Source: Puffinus mauretanicus (taxonomy: Eukaryota > Chordata > Aves > Procellariiformes > Procellariidae). From it: 64,000 nucleotides of DNA. Made by a program: the position numbers and the translations under genes. The notes under the pieces are model-generated. The model was not told the DNA's origin. It saw only the letters and a program-made list of their open reading frames with translations, and did not search any database. Position 1 is the first letter of the stretch. Each line of letters begins with the position of its first letter. Of the stretch, positions 1-10,454 are shown in pieces. The stretch covers positions 682,001 to 746,000 of the forward strand of contig JAJKFH010003229.1 in NCBI GenBank assembly GCA_023333565.1, read 5' to 3'.

Positions 1-1124
1 TAATTACATTGAATTCCTGCATAAATAATTAGCTATTTCAGTATCTATTTCTTCCATTGCTTCTCATTTCTCAGCTATTACGCTCATGACATATAGCCTC
101 TGTCACATCTTCTCTGCAATGCCTTCTGTCCCTTCATATCCACACATCCATTCTCCATGTATTACTTTCCCCTCATACCTTTTTACCAGCTTTGCTCAAA
201 TAGAGCTTGTCTGTATGTTTCAATTAAGTGCTAAAAATCCTTCAATAGCCCTCTAACGGAAAGGGGACAAAAACACTCAAAAATGGCAGCAATAGCTCTC
301 AGAAAATCTGAAGAAAAGATAGGACTGAAACCCAGTGGTACTTTTCCACGTATTTATGGAAGACTGATGTACCTACATATAACCTAATCTACCTCTTTTT
401 TGCTTATAATTCTGTATTCTCTAACTTTATTTCTTTTGTTTATTTTATTTGTATCCTCCCCACATCTTTGTTATGTAGCTTTCTGGAATTAAAAACAAAA
501 TGAAACAGAATTTTAGGCACGTGCATAGCCTAGATTAGATCCTTGTAACTTAGCAAAGTTCTGATAAAACTTTTAAGTCTTCCACTGAGCTAATAAGAAG
601 TTTAACATGATTTTGTAGGACTTCAAGTCTTTGGGCCCAAAGGGTGTACTCTAGATCTTAATCATCTAAAGAGGCAGTGGACCCTATCATCTTATCATCT
701 GTTACCATCAGTTTGCTAGAAATGCAGTTACCATACCCAGAAGTTTTTAACTGGATCCCAAATATCTGTGTTGTTCTGCAGGCTGATGGAGAAATGTTTT
801 CTAGCTATAGAAATGGAAGTGAGACATATGTCATCATATTTATTCCTTTAAATGCAAATAATAAAAACATCCACCCAAGTCACTGACTAGTTCTGCGCAT
901 CACTGTGGGAACCTCACCTACTTTCCATCTCCAAGACATCAGTCCACACACCTTTCAAAACATTTCCAGAAGACTGTGAAATTCAAAATACTTACAGACA
1001 AAAGTGAGAAGTCAAATTGAGACCTCAACATTTTTAAAGATCAAATATTGATAGGTTTTAGGGAATCAGTTCATGAGCCACAGCTGTACTGTTGAACAAA
1101 CTTTGGGCATACTCAGTCCTAGGG

Positions 1125-1147
1125 AAAAAAAAAAAAAAAAAAAAAAA
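1125..1147. repeat. Poly(A) tract, 23 A
   Basis: An uninterrupted run of 23 A. No retroposed body is recognisable just upstream, so it may be a simple mononucleotide repeat or the tail of an eroded retroposon. The sequence does not decide between these. Confidence 0.9.
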
Positions 1148-1362
1148 TCCAGGTGTCTGACAACTCACTGACACTGATCCTTGATTAAATGACTACCACC
1201 TACTTACTCCTGAATATTTTCAGGAAAACACTATATAGCTTAAAGAAGATGCTATATATCTGTTGTTTGTGTAAATGGGTTTTTCTGCTCTACTGGTACT
1301 TCCTATAAGCCTTGGATTCTGTGGATGCACTCTTTTAAAAAAATAGTTAAACATAAATTATT

Positions 1363-1379
1363 TCTCTCTCTCTCTCTCA
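1363..1379. repeat. (TC)n microsatellite
   Basis: About eight TC dinucleotides, followed shortly by a brief CA run (CACACAC). Ordinary simple repeat. Confidence 0.85.
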
Positions 1380-3551
1380 CTGACACACACAAGCAGTCTT
1401 ATCCTTCATGTTTAGTTGCTGTCATTATCTCAGTCTGCCAATACCTCAGACTACACAGAGTGGCTTAAATGCAGATGCCTTGTTTTTCCATTCAGGGTGT
1501 AAATTTTGGAATGCATTCTTTCCCACTGAAAAGTTTTATGAGTTACAAGGGACAATGGGGAAGAAATTAATCATGCCAGCAGCTAGGGACATGATTAATG
1601 CATTAACAAAGTGATATTTAATGTGCCCAATGGAAAATGTTAAATCTTCAGGTTCTGTTTTAATGGTCTAAATCTTAATCTTTCAATAACTGCACAGCAT
1701 TGAACTTTTTGTTTACCTCAAGCTACAAAACAACTTTAACAGGCTTGTTATAAGATGGAACAACAGATCCAAGGTTTGTTTGGTTTCACTCTCATTAGGT
1801 CTACAACCTGCAGAAGAAAATTAGGAGAAACAAAGAGAAAGGGCAGAAACAAAGCAAAAAAGTAACCAAAAACATTCAACATTGTTACACTTAACTAAAA
1901 TGCTTCTCTAAGAGCAATTTCCAGTGTTTCCTGGTAGACTCCCTTGAAAGCAAATTCTGAATGAAAACAATGTGATCTGGTACTCAGTAATGTGTTCTGA
2001 GAACTAATGTGTTAGTTAGCACTGGCAAGGGTATTAGCATTTCTGATCCTATAAGTTTAGACACAGATCCACAGACCTATTACTGTAACTTAATCATATA
2101 CAGGAATCTAAATACCTTGGTGAGTGTAACTCATTTCTTTTTACTTTATGTTTCATGAGCTAATCCATTAAAAATAATGGATCACAAACTGATTCTAACT
2201 TTTGCATTTTTTTGTATTATTAGCAAGCACTGAGGTAGTCATTGAAAAATAAGATAATTCAGGCTTTTTTTTTTTTTGCTCCAAACAGTTTGGAGAGAGA
2301 AAACATTATTTGGTTTTAACTAACAAGACAGAGAAATCTCTGATTTAAATGACTGTATTGATGTTTATCAAATGGACATTTCTAGTAATTTAGTCCGTTT
2401 AGATTTCTCTTCAAGTGCTTAATTAAAAGTGCAGTTTTATCCTTTTAAGGGAAGTTAGAAAAGCCAAGTGAACATTTTTTTGTTTGTTTCTTTGCTTTTC
2501 CTAGTTGTAATCTCTTTGTTGAATAGATTTTCTTTATTAGAAAGGGAATTAGCTGAGCAGGGACATTTGTTGCTATGCATTCTCAGATAAGACCACTGAT
2601 TTTGTTTATTTTTGGATCATTACATTTTTTTGTTATTGTTATCCATTTCTATTTTAACTTAGAGCAGGCAGAAGTCTCTACTTTTGTCTTTTTGTTTTTT
2701 TCAATAAACTCTATTAATTATCGTTTCTGTCTTTTACCAAAAGAGATATATATTCAGTGGCAATTGGAGAGGTTAAAAGTTATTTTAATATGGTAGAAAT
2801 TATAACAAATTAAAAGTTAAGTAACATTAGATGATTAGACATCTCAGTACCCTCCTGGAAGAATCTAAATGCTTATTTAATGCTTATTCCTTGCACATCA
2901 AGCATATTTATTTCAACAAAACATTTTCTGTCTATGGTATGTACTATCTCCAGGCTTAAGAAGCTAAATTCAAAACATTTGCAGGCCCAAATGAGGAGGC
3001 AGGATCTTGCATCACATAAAGTCTGGAAGTTTTAAAATAGAAAGTAATAACAACATTGTTTTGTACCAAATGTCTTATTTGTTTTCTGTATGAGGAGCTA
3101 AGTCTGCTATTTCAGGTTTTATAAAACCTTATGCAATATCATTAATAGTTAAAATGTAAAGAAAAGCATAATACTCAAAGTGAAGAGTTTGTCTTATTGT
3201 AACCATCCCTCTCTTTTCCCATATTTGTTTCCATCACTATATTCTATCATCTGCTCCAAGCAGTTGAACCTTTAGTTCCTTCCCCTTCTTTGAGGGAGAG
3301 TGTGCAAAAGATTTGGAAATTGAAGGAAACAGATGAAAAGTAACAGAAGTTCCTGGATGTGAAACCTGTGGCCATAAAAAAAAAAAAGCAGCCAGCCACC
3401 GTCACTACACCGTTAGCATTCCAAGTGCCTCCACCACAACAACAAAACAGTGTAGTGGTGGTATTGTAATGCCTCTGTTTTTCTCTGATTTCTCAGGTTC
3501 TCAGGACTTTGGATTCTGATGACTTTCACCCTAGAGGAAAGCAGCCTTAAA

Positions 3552-3587
3552 GTGATAAAAGTGATAAAAGCAATAGAAGTGATAAAA
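3552..3587. repeat. 9-bp tandem array, 4 units
   Basis: The unit GTGATAAAA occurs exactly at 3552-3560, 3561-3569 and 3579-3587. A diverged copy, GCAATAGAA, sits at 3570-3578. It is a small local expansion with no coding meaning. Confidence 0.85.
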
Positions 3588-5357
3588 GAGATTAAGACTA
3601 CTCCCATCTGGGCTTCCACTTACTACTCTGTCATTGGAAAGATTTATCAGCTGATGCCTCCAGGTAGATAATAAAGTGTGTTAATGCTGGCTTGGCCAGG
3701 GGATTACTCCTCAGAACATCTTAGCTCTATTCATAGCTGTGCTTTCAATTGCATGTGTAATTTAGAGCGAATTGCTGACAATTAATCTCCCTGTTCCTCT
3801 CTTGTTAAAACTAACAGTGTGAATTCTTTTGTTGTACAGCACTTTAAAGCTTTATGAGTTACAAATGCTATGTGATCGATTATTGCTAGAAAGTTGAAAT
3901 CAAATGCATATTTTTGCATTTATTTCCTTCCCTGTTAATTTCATGTATGTATTTAAACTGGAATTCATAAATGTTTGCTTGTTTTACACTAGTACTTTCT
4001 ATAGCCTACCTCAAAAGTCTGCGATATATTTCTAAGCAAAGGGTTTAGTACTTTTTTTTTTTAATGTGCAAAATTCCATTTTGGCAAGACAAGCTCAAGC
4101 ACTTTCCACCCACAAAACAAAATCCTAAATAAAAGTCTATCAGTATCCATAGAGGACATCCTCAGTGATTCATACAGAGTACGCTGGCACACACACTAGT
4201 ACATCTGAACCTCACCTCCATTAAAATTGATGCAGCTAAACATGCAGCATTTTTGGAGGATTGTCCAGTTCCTTCTGAGACAATTTGCCTAGATTTTGAA
4301 CTGGTGTTATGCCCATACATATGCCAAATCTTCTACTAAATGGTTGTATAATCTTTTAACAACATGCATCGGTCAAATATACATACAGACATAATTAATC
4401 ATCTACAAGCCTGATTGATTGACAAGGCGGCAAATGCTCAACCCATTACTGTACCACATATGCTTTTCCTTTAACTTCACTGCAACCTGAAAACAACTAA
4501 GCAAATAGGGGTAAGTTTGTCATTAAACCTGTCCAGCAGTTCCTTTTCTCTTTACATCCCCCAGACAGACTAAATAATTTATCATGGAAATATTCAGAAA
4601 AGCTTTAAATGCAATGAGAGAGGAAAATTTGGTCTGTAGCCATTTGGAACTCACACTCTTTCTGTGATTTCTTTCTTATAAATAACAAATTTGGTTTTTC
4701 TCATTTTGTCTTCTTCTCTAAAACAGAAGAAAATCTCAAACTTCCAGAACAGATAAACTTTCTTAACATTCTCTATGGACTTACAAATCTTATGCCTAAA
4801 ATTGCGTTGTTAAATAGACAATTTATTAAGATAGTACAAGCTTTAGGAAAATGCATATTTTTGGTTTGATGTTTTCCCTGAAGTATTGAATTAAAATAAA
4901 TTTTAAATTAATACTAAATTAATTACACTTTCAACAGTAAAAACATTACAAACATGGAGAAATTCCCTTCTAAATGGGAAGATAATGGCTGAGTATTAAC
5001 TTCCCCAAAATGGCCAGTACTTATATAAACCTAATATGACATTATATTTCTTCATATCTCAGCAGTCTATGCAACTTTGTAAAAGGAAATCCTAAGCTCC
5101 CTCTATGCAAAAACCCAAGTTTCCTTTATGTTCAAATTCTTCTCACATGTGACAGTCATTAGGATAGGAGCATCTCTCCGTTTTAAACTCAGAATATCAT
5201 AGAAAACATCACTGAAATCAGAGGTAGCAATTCCATAAGCTTTTGTGTGGATTAGATCAGGTCCAGAAGACAGTAAGTACTGAATATCTGAATTCCCTAC
5301 CAGCTGATAATGTCATTTCCATGCCAGAGTTTTTAATCCTAAACGTCTTTGTTCTTT

Positions 5358-5384
5358 ATGGACTACATTCATAATGTAGTCCAT
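5358..5384. repeat. Perfect 12-bp inverted repeat with 3-nt loop
   Basis: ATGGACTACATT (5358-5369) and its exact reverse complement AATGTAGTCCAT (5373-5384) flank a CAT loop. One mismatch or G-U position further out, the pairing continues for two more bases. The stem is too short for a typical microRNA precursor and has no T run to suggest a Pol III terminator. It is recorded as a structural feature only. Confidence 0.85.
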
Positions 5385-7887
5385 GAATAACAAATCTACT
5401 AAATAAGTGGGCAAATGGGAAACTGAACACACATTTTAAGGAAGTTTAATCATCAGAGAACACAATTCAGGAAAACATTTCAATGCTTTTCTACTCTTTG
5501 TAGTAAATTCAATTTTATCTTTACCTTAAAGAGAGGAGTTTATGTACTTTTTACCAACAATTCATCAGTTCTGTTTCATGACATTGTAATTTAAATAGTT
5601 AGCACTGTGACAGTAAAGCAACTAGAAGCAATTTTTTCAGTTTTTTATTAGCAAGTCTTTCCATGAACTTTGTGTCATCTACAACAAATGAGGTATTAAT
5701 AATTGTATAGACATCTTTAGTGGATTACTTTGTTTTGCATTTATTTGAAAGGCAATAACTTAGCTCATGTCACCTATTCTACAAAAAAAGAAAAAGAAGA
5801 TCAACTGGTCATACTTCTCTCTGGTCACAGCTCTGAACAGTAAGATTGAATTATTTTCAGTTTATGTGAAAGAGACTAGAAAGTCATATAAACATAAGGT
5901 TATTTCAGTATTGTTTAAATGGCACACAGTGATGTGCATGTTTACATTTTGTTATAGAAAGCATTGTGATATCATAGAGTTGAGTTCTAGGAATAACAGA
6001 AAAGAGGTATAAAGCCAATATGAAACTGTTAATCCAATAATCATTTCAGATGGAGACTGAGTCAGTTTATAGGTCTTTTCCAAAGATTTCAAGATTTTAT
6101 TCTTTGTTTTTTCCTTCTCTTATCTCTCATTCCAGTAATGGATAGGATATTAGCTATTGAAAGTTTATATGGGCATTGATACTACTTTACGTATCTTGTG
6201 ACTGTAAATGACTCTGCTCAGATGTATTCACTTTTGATGCACAATGAATAAATTATTTAAAAGTTACAAAGGAAGGGCTGCCTGTAAATGAATTTAAGTT
6301 TGTCCTCTCCATTAAACAGAAAAAGGCTCTTCTACTCACTTAAACAAACCTGAGTGCTTCCATTTCATATAAAAACTAGTAACAAAAGTTGATATAGGCA
6401 ATTGGCAAGTTGGGCTTCAAATAATAAATATACTATATTGTAAATATTGCAATATGGCTCTTGTCATGATTGCATTAGGCAGAAATGGCCACCAAACTCT
6501 CTTGGCATCTGCATTCTGAATGAAAGAAGGCAAAATCATCTGAGGACATTTTAAAAAAAACACAACTCATGGTAACAGAAAACTGGCAATCAAACTGAGC
6601 CCTTCAGAATCACAGATGCTATTTCTTCAATGTAATATGTTATGGTTCTAGAAGACCTGTGCAAGACTCATTATCTCCACAGGATGAAAGACAATCTGCT
6701 TATTTGAACAAATATACAGATATAAAAGACAGATACATTTATTAATACAGCTCTCCAAGTTTGTATGTCTTTGTGCTACAATGTGAAAAGTCAATGTTGC
6801 CAAATGCATTTCAAATAACTGAAACGTGGGACCCAGGAGAATTATTGACACAAGAAGATTACGTTAGTATAGGTTTTATTGATTTCTTTAATTAACCAGG
6901 TTTTACTGATTTTTGTTTCAGAATTCTGTATTTCTAGTTAGCCAGAGAGGTATTTTCATACAAGTCATTTATCAGCACTTTACATCTCTGTTATCACAGT
7001 TCAGACTGTGCTGAAGGACAATGCCACAGTATCACGACAAGAACAGAGTGCCAGCTGGTTTACCTCACAGAATTTCATTTCCTTTTATCTTCTCCAAAAT
7101 TTGTCAGCCACCGTGCCTTTATTAGTCTCACATCTAAGACAGCTGCCAACCAGTATAGCCTGGCATTGTTTAACAAGGCACATGGAATAGAGAAGTCTTC
7201 CATTTAGGTTGGTTTGCCTGTTTCATGTTTTTTTCTCTTTTCTCTGCCTTATCTGCAGTGACACTGTTTTTAGGGAGAATCGTGTTCAAGAAGATGACAT
7301 TGGGCACGAGGCCATGATAACCTGAGGACCCAGGAGGATGTCAGGGAACTGTAAACATGCCTGTTCCAGAAAAGAAAGAGTTGCTGGTATGGAGCAGCAG
7401 GAAAAACAGGCTAGCTATGAAATGAGAAGAACTGTAAAGTTGTAACTGGAGAAGAGGAACACACTACTTAATAATAAACCGTTTCTGCTGTTCCCACATC
7501 AGCACTGTGTAGACAAAGTCATCCTAATGCTTTCTCTGCTTCAAAGTTGTCAAAGCAAATTCACATTTTTTATTTAATTGAACAGCCATGAACACTACCG
7601 TTTTTCACTATGCTTTCAGCTCTGTAACTCAAAACCTAGATGACAACAAAGAGAATTGGTCTTTATGCAATAAGGGAATAATTAAATATGTCTGGATATA
7701 GCTGTGGTTGGTTGACCTTGGCTGGATGCCAGGTGCCCACCAAAGCTGCTCTATCAGTCTCCTCCTCAACTGGACAGGGGAGAGAAAAGATAATGAAAGT
7801 TTCATGGGTCGAGATAAGGACAGGGAGAGCTCACTCACCAATTAACATCACGGGCAAAACAGACTCAACTTGGGGAAATTAATTTAA

Positions 7888-7893
7888 TTTATT
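7888..7893 (-). promoter_or_regulatory. AATAAA polyadenylation signal in LTR
   Basis: The minus strand reads AATAAA, within an AT-rich stretch after the LTR's internal repeats and before its U5-like end. Position and orientation agree with the TATA-like element upstream on the same strand. Use in this copy is an inference. Confidence 0.55.
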
Positions 7894-8097
7894 ACCAATC
7901 AAATCAGAGTAGGATAATGAAAAATAAAAACAATTCTTAAAACCCCTTCCCCTCACCCCTCCCTTCTTCCCAGGCTCAACTTCACTCACAAATTCTCTAC
8001 CTTCTCCCCCTCAGAGGCACAGGGGGACAGGCAATGGTTGTGGTCAGTTCATCACACGTTGTCTTTGCTGCTCCTTCCTCCTCAATCTCTTCCCTTG

Positions 8098-8530
8098 CTC
8101 CAGCATGGGGTCCCTCCCACGGGAGATAGTCCTTCACAAACTTCTCCAATGTGAGTCCTTCCCACGTGTTGCAGGTCTTCACAAACTGCTCTAGCGTGGG
8201 TCCCTTCCACGGGGTGCAGTCCTTCAGGAACAGAGTGCTCTAGCGTGGGTCCCCCACAGGGTCACAAGTCCTGCCAGCAAACTTGCTCCAGTGTGGGCTC
8301 CTCTCTCTCCATTGGGCTACAGCTCCTGCCAGGAGCCTGCTCCAGTGTGGGCTGTCTACAGGGTCACAGCCTCCTTCAGGTGCATCCACCTGCTCTGGCA
8401 TGGGGTCCTCCACAGGCTGCAGGTGGATATCTGTTCCACCATGGACCTCCATGGGCTGCAGGGGGACAGCCTGCCTCACCATGGTCTTCACCATGGGCTG
8501 CAGAGGAATCTCTGCTCCAGCACCTGGAAC
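8098..8530 (-). repeat. Degenerate ~40-55 bp repeats inside the LTR
   Basis: On the plus strand a core like CTCCAGYGTGGGTCC...CCACGGG recurs at irregular spacing of roughly 40-55 bases. Copies start near 8098, 8144, 8191, 8237, 8286, 8340, 8393, 8434 and 8475. On the minus strand, 8494-8240 translates as one open frame with recurring elements such as LQPMEVH, LQPVEDP and SPHWSR. The same region is open in several other frames on both strands. This is what a stop-poor GC-rich repeat produces, so I do not call a protein here. Confidence 0.75.
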
Positions 8531-8644
8531 ACCTCCTCCCCTCCTTCTTCATTGACCTTGGTGTCTGCAGAGTTGTTTCTGTCATGTATTCTTACTCCTC
8601 TCTCCGCATGCAGTTGCTGTTGCACAGCAACTTTTTTCCCCTTC

Positions 8645-8651
8645 TTAAATA
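8645..8651 (-). promoter_or_regulatory. TATA-like element of the LTR
   Basis: The minus strand reads TATTTAA, in the context ACATATTTAAGAAGGGG, in the U3-like part of the LTR upstream of its repeat section. The orientation agrees with the AATAAA at 7888-7893. Activity in this copy is not shown by the sequence. Confidence 0.5.
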
Positions 8652-8834
8652 TGTTATCCCAGAGGTGCTACCACCGTCACTGATGGGCTCAGCCTTGGCC
8701 AGTGGCAGGTCCATCTTGGAGCCAGCTGGCACTGGCTCTGTTGGACATGGGGGAAGCTTCTGACATCTTCTCACAGAAGCCACCCCTGTAGCCCCTCTGC
8801 TACCAAAACCTTGCCACGCAAACCCAATACAATT

Positions 8835-8863
8835 GTTTTGTTTAGTACCGTTTTGTTTAGTAC
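8835..8863. repeat. 15-bp period tandem duplication abutting the LTR
   Basis: The 14-mer GTTTTGTTTAGTAC occurs at 8835-8848 and again at 8850-8863, separated by one C. It begins three bases outside the LTR end. A copy is not found at the other LTR edge, so it is not a target-site duplication. Confidence 0.8.
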
Positions 8864-10430
8864 AGTAGGAAGTTAAAGAGGAGGAGTTTGCTAGAATTTC
8901 TTAATTATTTTTTTGTAAGACATAAATATGAAAAATGAAAACAGAAGGATTTAGGAGATGTAGAGATAATCTTTACATCAACAAAACTTCAAATTAAATC
9001 TGAGAGAGTTTTGCCAGAACAGTCTGTGGGATCATCAGAAGTTGAAATACGATTTCTAAATCATTTTAGAAAATCATAAACATAACTGTCTCTCTTTTCT
9101 TTCACTCTCTCTTACTTCACATGCACACACACGTATCCATAGAAGATGTAGAAATGGACCATTATGTTGGTCCAATTCTGCAATTTTTGCTTCTCTTTGT
9201 GCCTTAGGAAGACTTTACTCATATACTAAACAAGCAAAGCTTTAAGAACCACTGAAAGGTCCCTAAAAACAACCACTGGATACTCTAACCATGCTATCAG
9301 TAATCGTCTAGATGTAGAACCAGTGATGTTGTTGCAGACATTAAAGCAACTTTATTGTCTTTTTTTTATTATTGTATTTAAAAAATGTTTAAGGATAATC
9401 TATTATCTGACATGTAAAATGTAGTGGTTTGTGGTTAAATAAATAAATGCAATTGCTTTATTTAGTATTAGCTATCTTTATTACCAGTTAATAAAAAGTA
9501 TCTAAAGGCTGACAGTCTTTGGGAAGAAAGTTTCCAGTCTGTTCATACATGAGGAAGGACAAAAATCAGAACTTGTATTCATAACAATGAGACTTGAGGC
9601 AACCTGGTGGCTCACCGAAGAAACAAAACACTGAGTCGTTTGTGCATGCCCTTAGCTTACCAGGGCGATTCCTGGTTTTGGTATCCTCAGCTGACACTGA
9701 GGCAGACCTGGTTCCCAATGCTTTTACAGCTGCTAAAACACTGACTCTCTCCACATGCTTTCTTCTCGATCACTCTTCTCAATCACTCTCCACTTCTGAG
9801 ACTTTGGCCAGCACAACTGATCTTACAGCTTACAGGTAAGCTTCTACAGCGATCAGTGCAGCACGTTAGAGACAAAAAAATTTCCATCAGGGTCTGTAGC
9901 AAATATACCGCCAGATAATCATCATTAATAAACAAGCAAAGCCCCTGGATGTAATACTCCTTCTTTATGTAAAAGTGCATGAGGGCCAGTTCAGTTAAGG
10001 AAAGTGCGTGCCCCACTAGGCCTCCTTCGATTTTGACTGATGAGCATGGCTGGATTGAGGCAGAGAATCGGCTGGGATTCACGACCGCGTTTCTTCCCAG
10101 TTGATCTCAGCAGGGTACAGGCTGCAATTCAGAGGAAACAGTCTCAGAGAGAGTGCCAGTCAGTTGTGCCAGCTCAACTGGTTACTGGAGCACATGACAG
10201 ACTTGCTTGGGAAACGGTCCCAAATTAAACAAACAAGCAAATAAATAAATGGTGAAAGACGCAGAGAGTTATTTTAGCTTGCAGTAGTTCTCCAGCTTCC
10301 TTGCCTGCTTGCTTGCTAAAATGGTAGGCAGGAGCTGTTCCCTTTGGTAGTGCAGACCCACACTCGCACAGCTGCTTGCATCTCCTCTGGTGAAACTGCC
10401 TGCCCAGGAAACAGGGGCTATTGCTGGGCT

Positions 10431-10454
10431 GGGGGGGAAGTGGGGAGGGAGGGG
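10431..10454 (+). other. G-quadruplex motif
   Basis: Four G tracts of 7, 4, 3 and 4 bases are separated by loops of 4, 1 and 1 bases on the plus strand. This satisfies the usual G3+N1-7 rule and the short loops favour stability. It lies at the end of the GC-richer patch at 9560-10460. Formation in cells is not something the sequence proves. Confidence 0.7.

Larger units (their letters stand above)
1..7702. other. Gene-free AT-rich unique DNA
   Basis: No coding exon, RNA gene or recognisable transposon could be supported here. Open frames are short (under about 82 codons), many lack an ATG, and none resembles a known protein. The stretch holds a 23-base A run, a TC microsatellite, a 9-bp tandem array and a perfect hairpin, each listed separately. 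AT-rich runs and frequent stops in all frames fit intergenic or deep intronic vertebrate DNA. Confidence 0.7.
7703..8831 (-). mobile_element. Solo LTR, ERVL-like family, minus orientation
   Basis: The segment begins TGTGGTTGGTTGACC and ends CAATACA, giving the TG...CA termini expected of an LTR. Read on the minus strand it has a TATA-like TATTTAA (8645-8651), then a long degenerate repeat section. An AATAAA polyadenylation signal follows at 7888-7893, about 185 bases before the far end. That is a plausible U3-R-U5 order. It resembles from memory an LTR family common in neoavian birds (TguERVL2-like); the family name is not verified. There is no adjacent gag, pol or env and no second LTR nearby, so this is a solo LTR left by recombination. 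The five bases on each side (ATAGC and ATTGT) do not form a target duplication, so the exact ends or later flank changes remain uncertain. Confidence 0.8.

Noticed and set aside
8245..8763. 172-codon plus-strand open frame
   Set aside because: It lies wholly within the solo LTR, antisense to the element. Its repetitive Trp/Gly/Ser composition follows from the LTR's GC-rich repeat units, and other frames over the same bases are also open.
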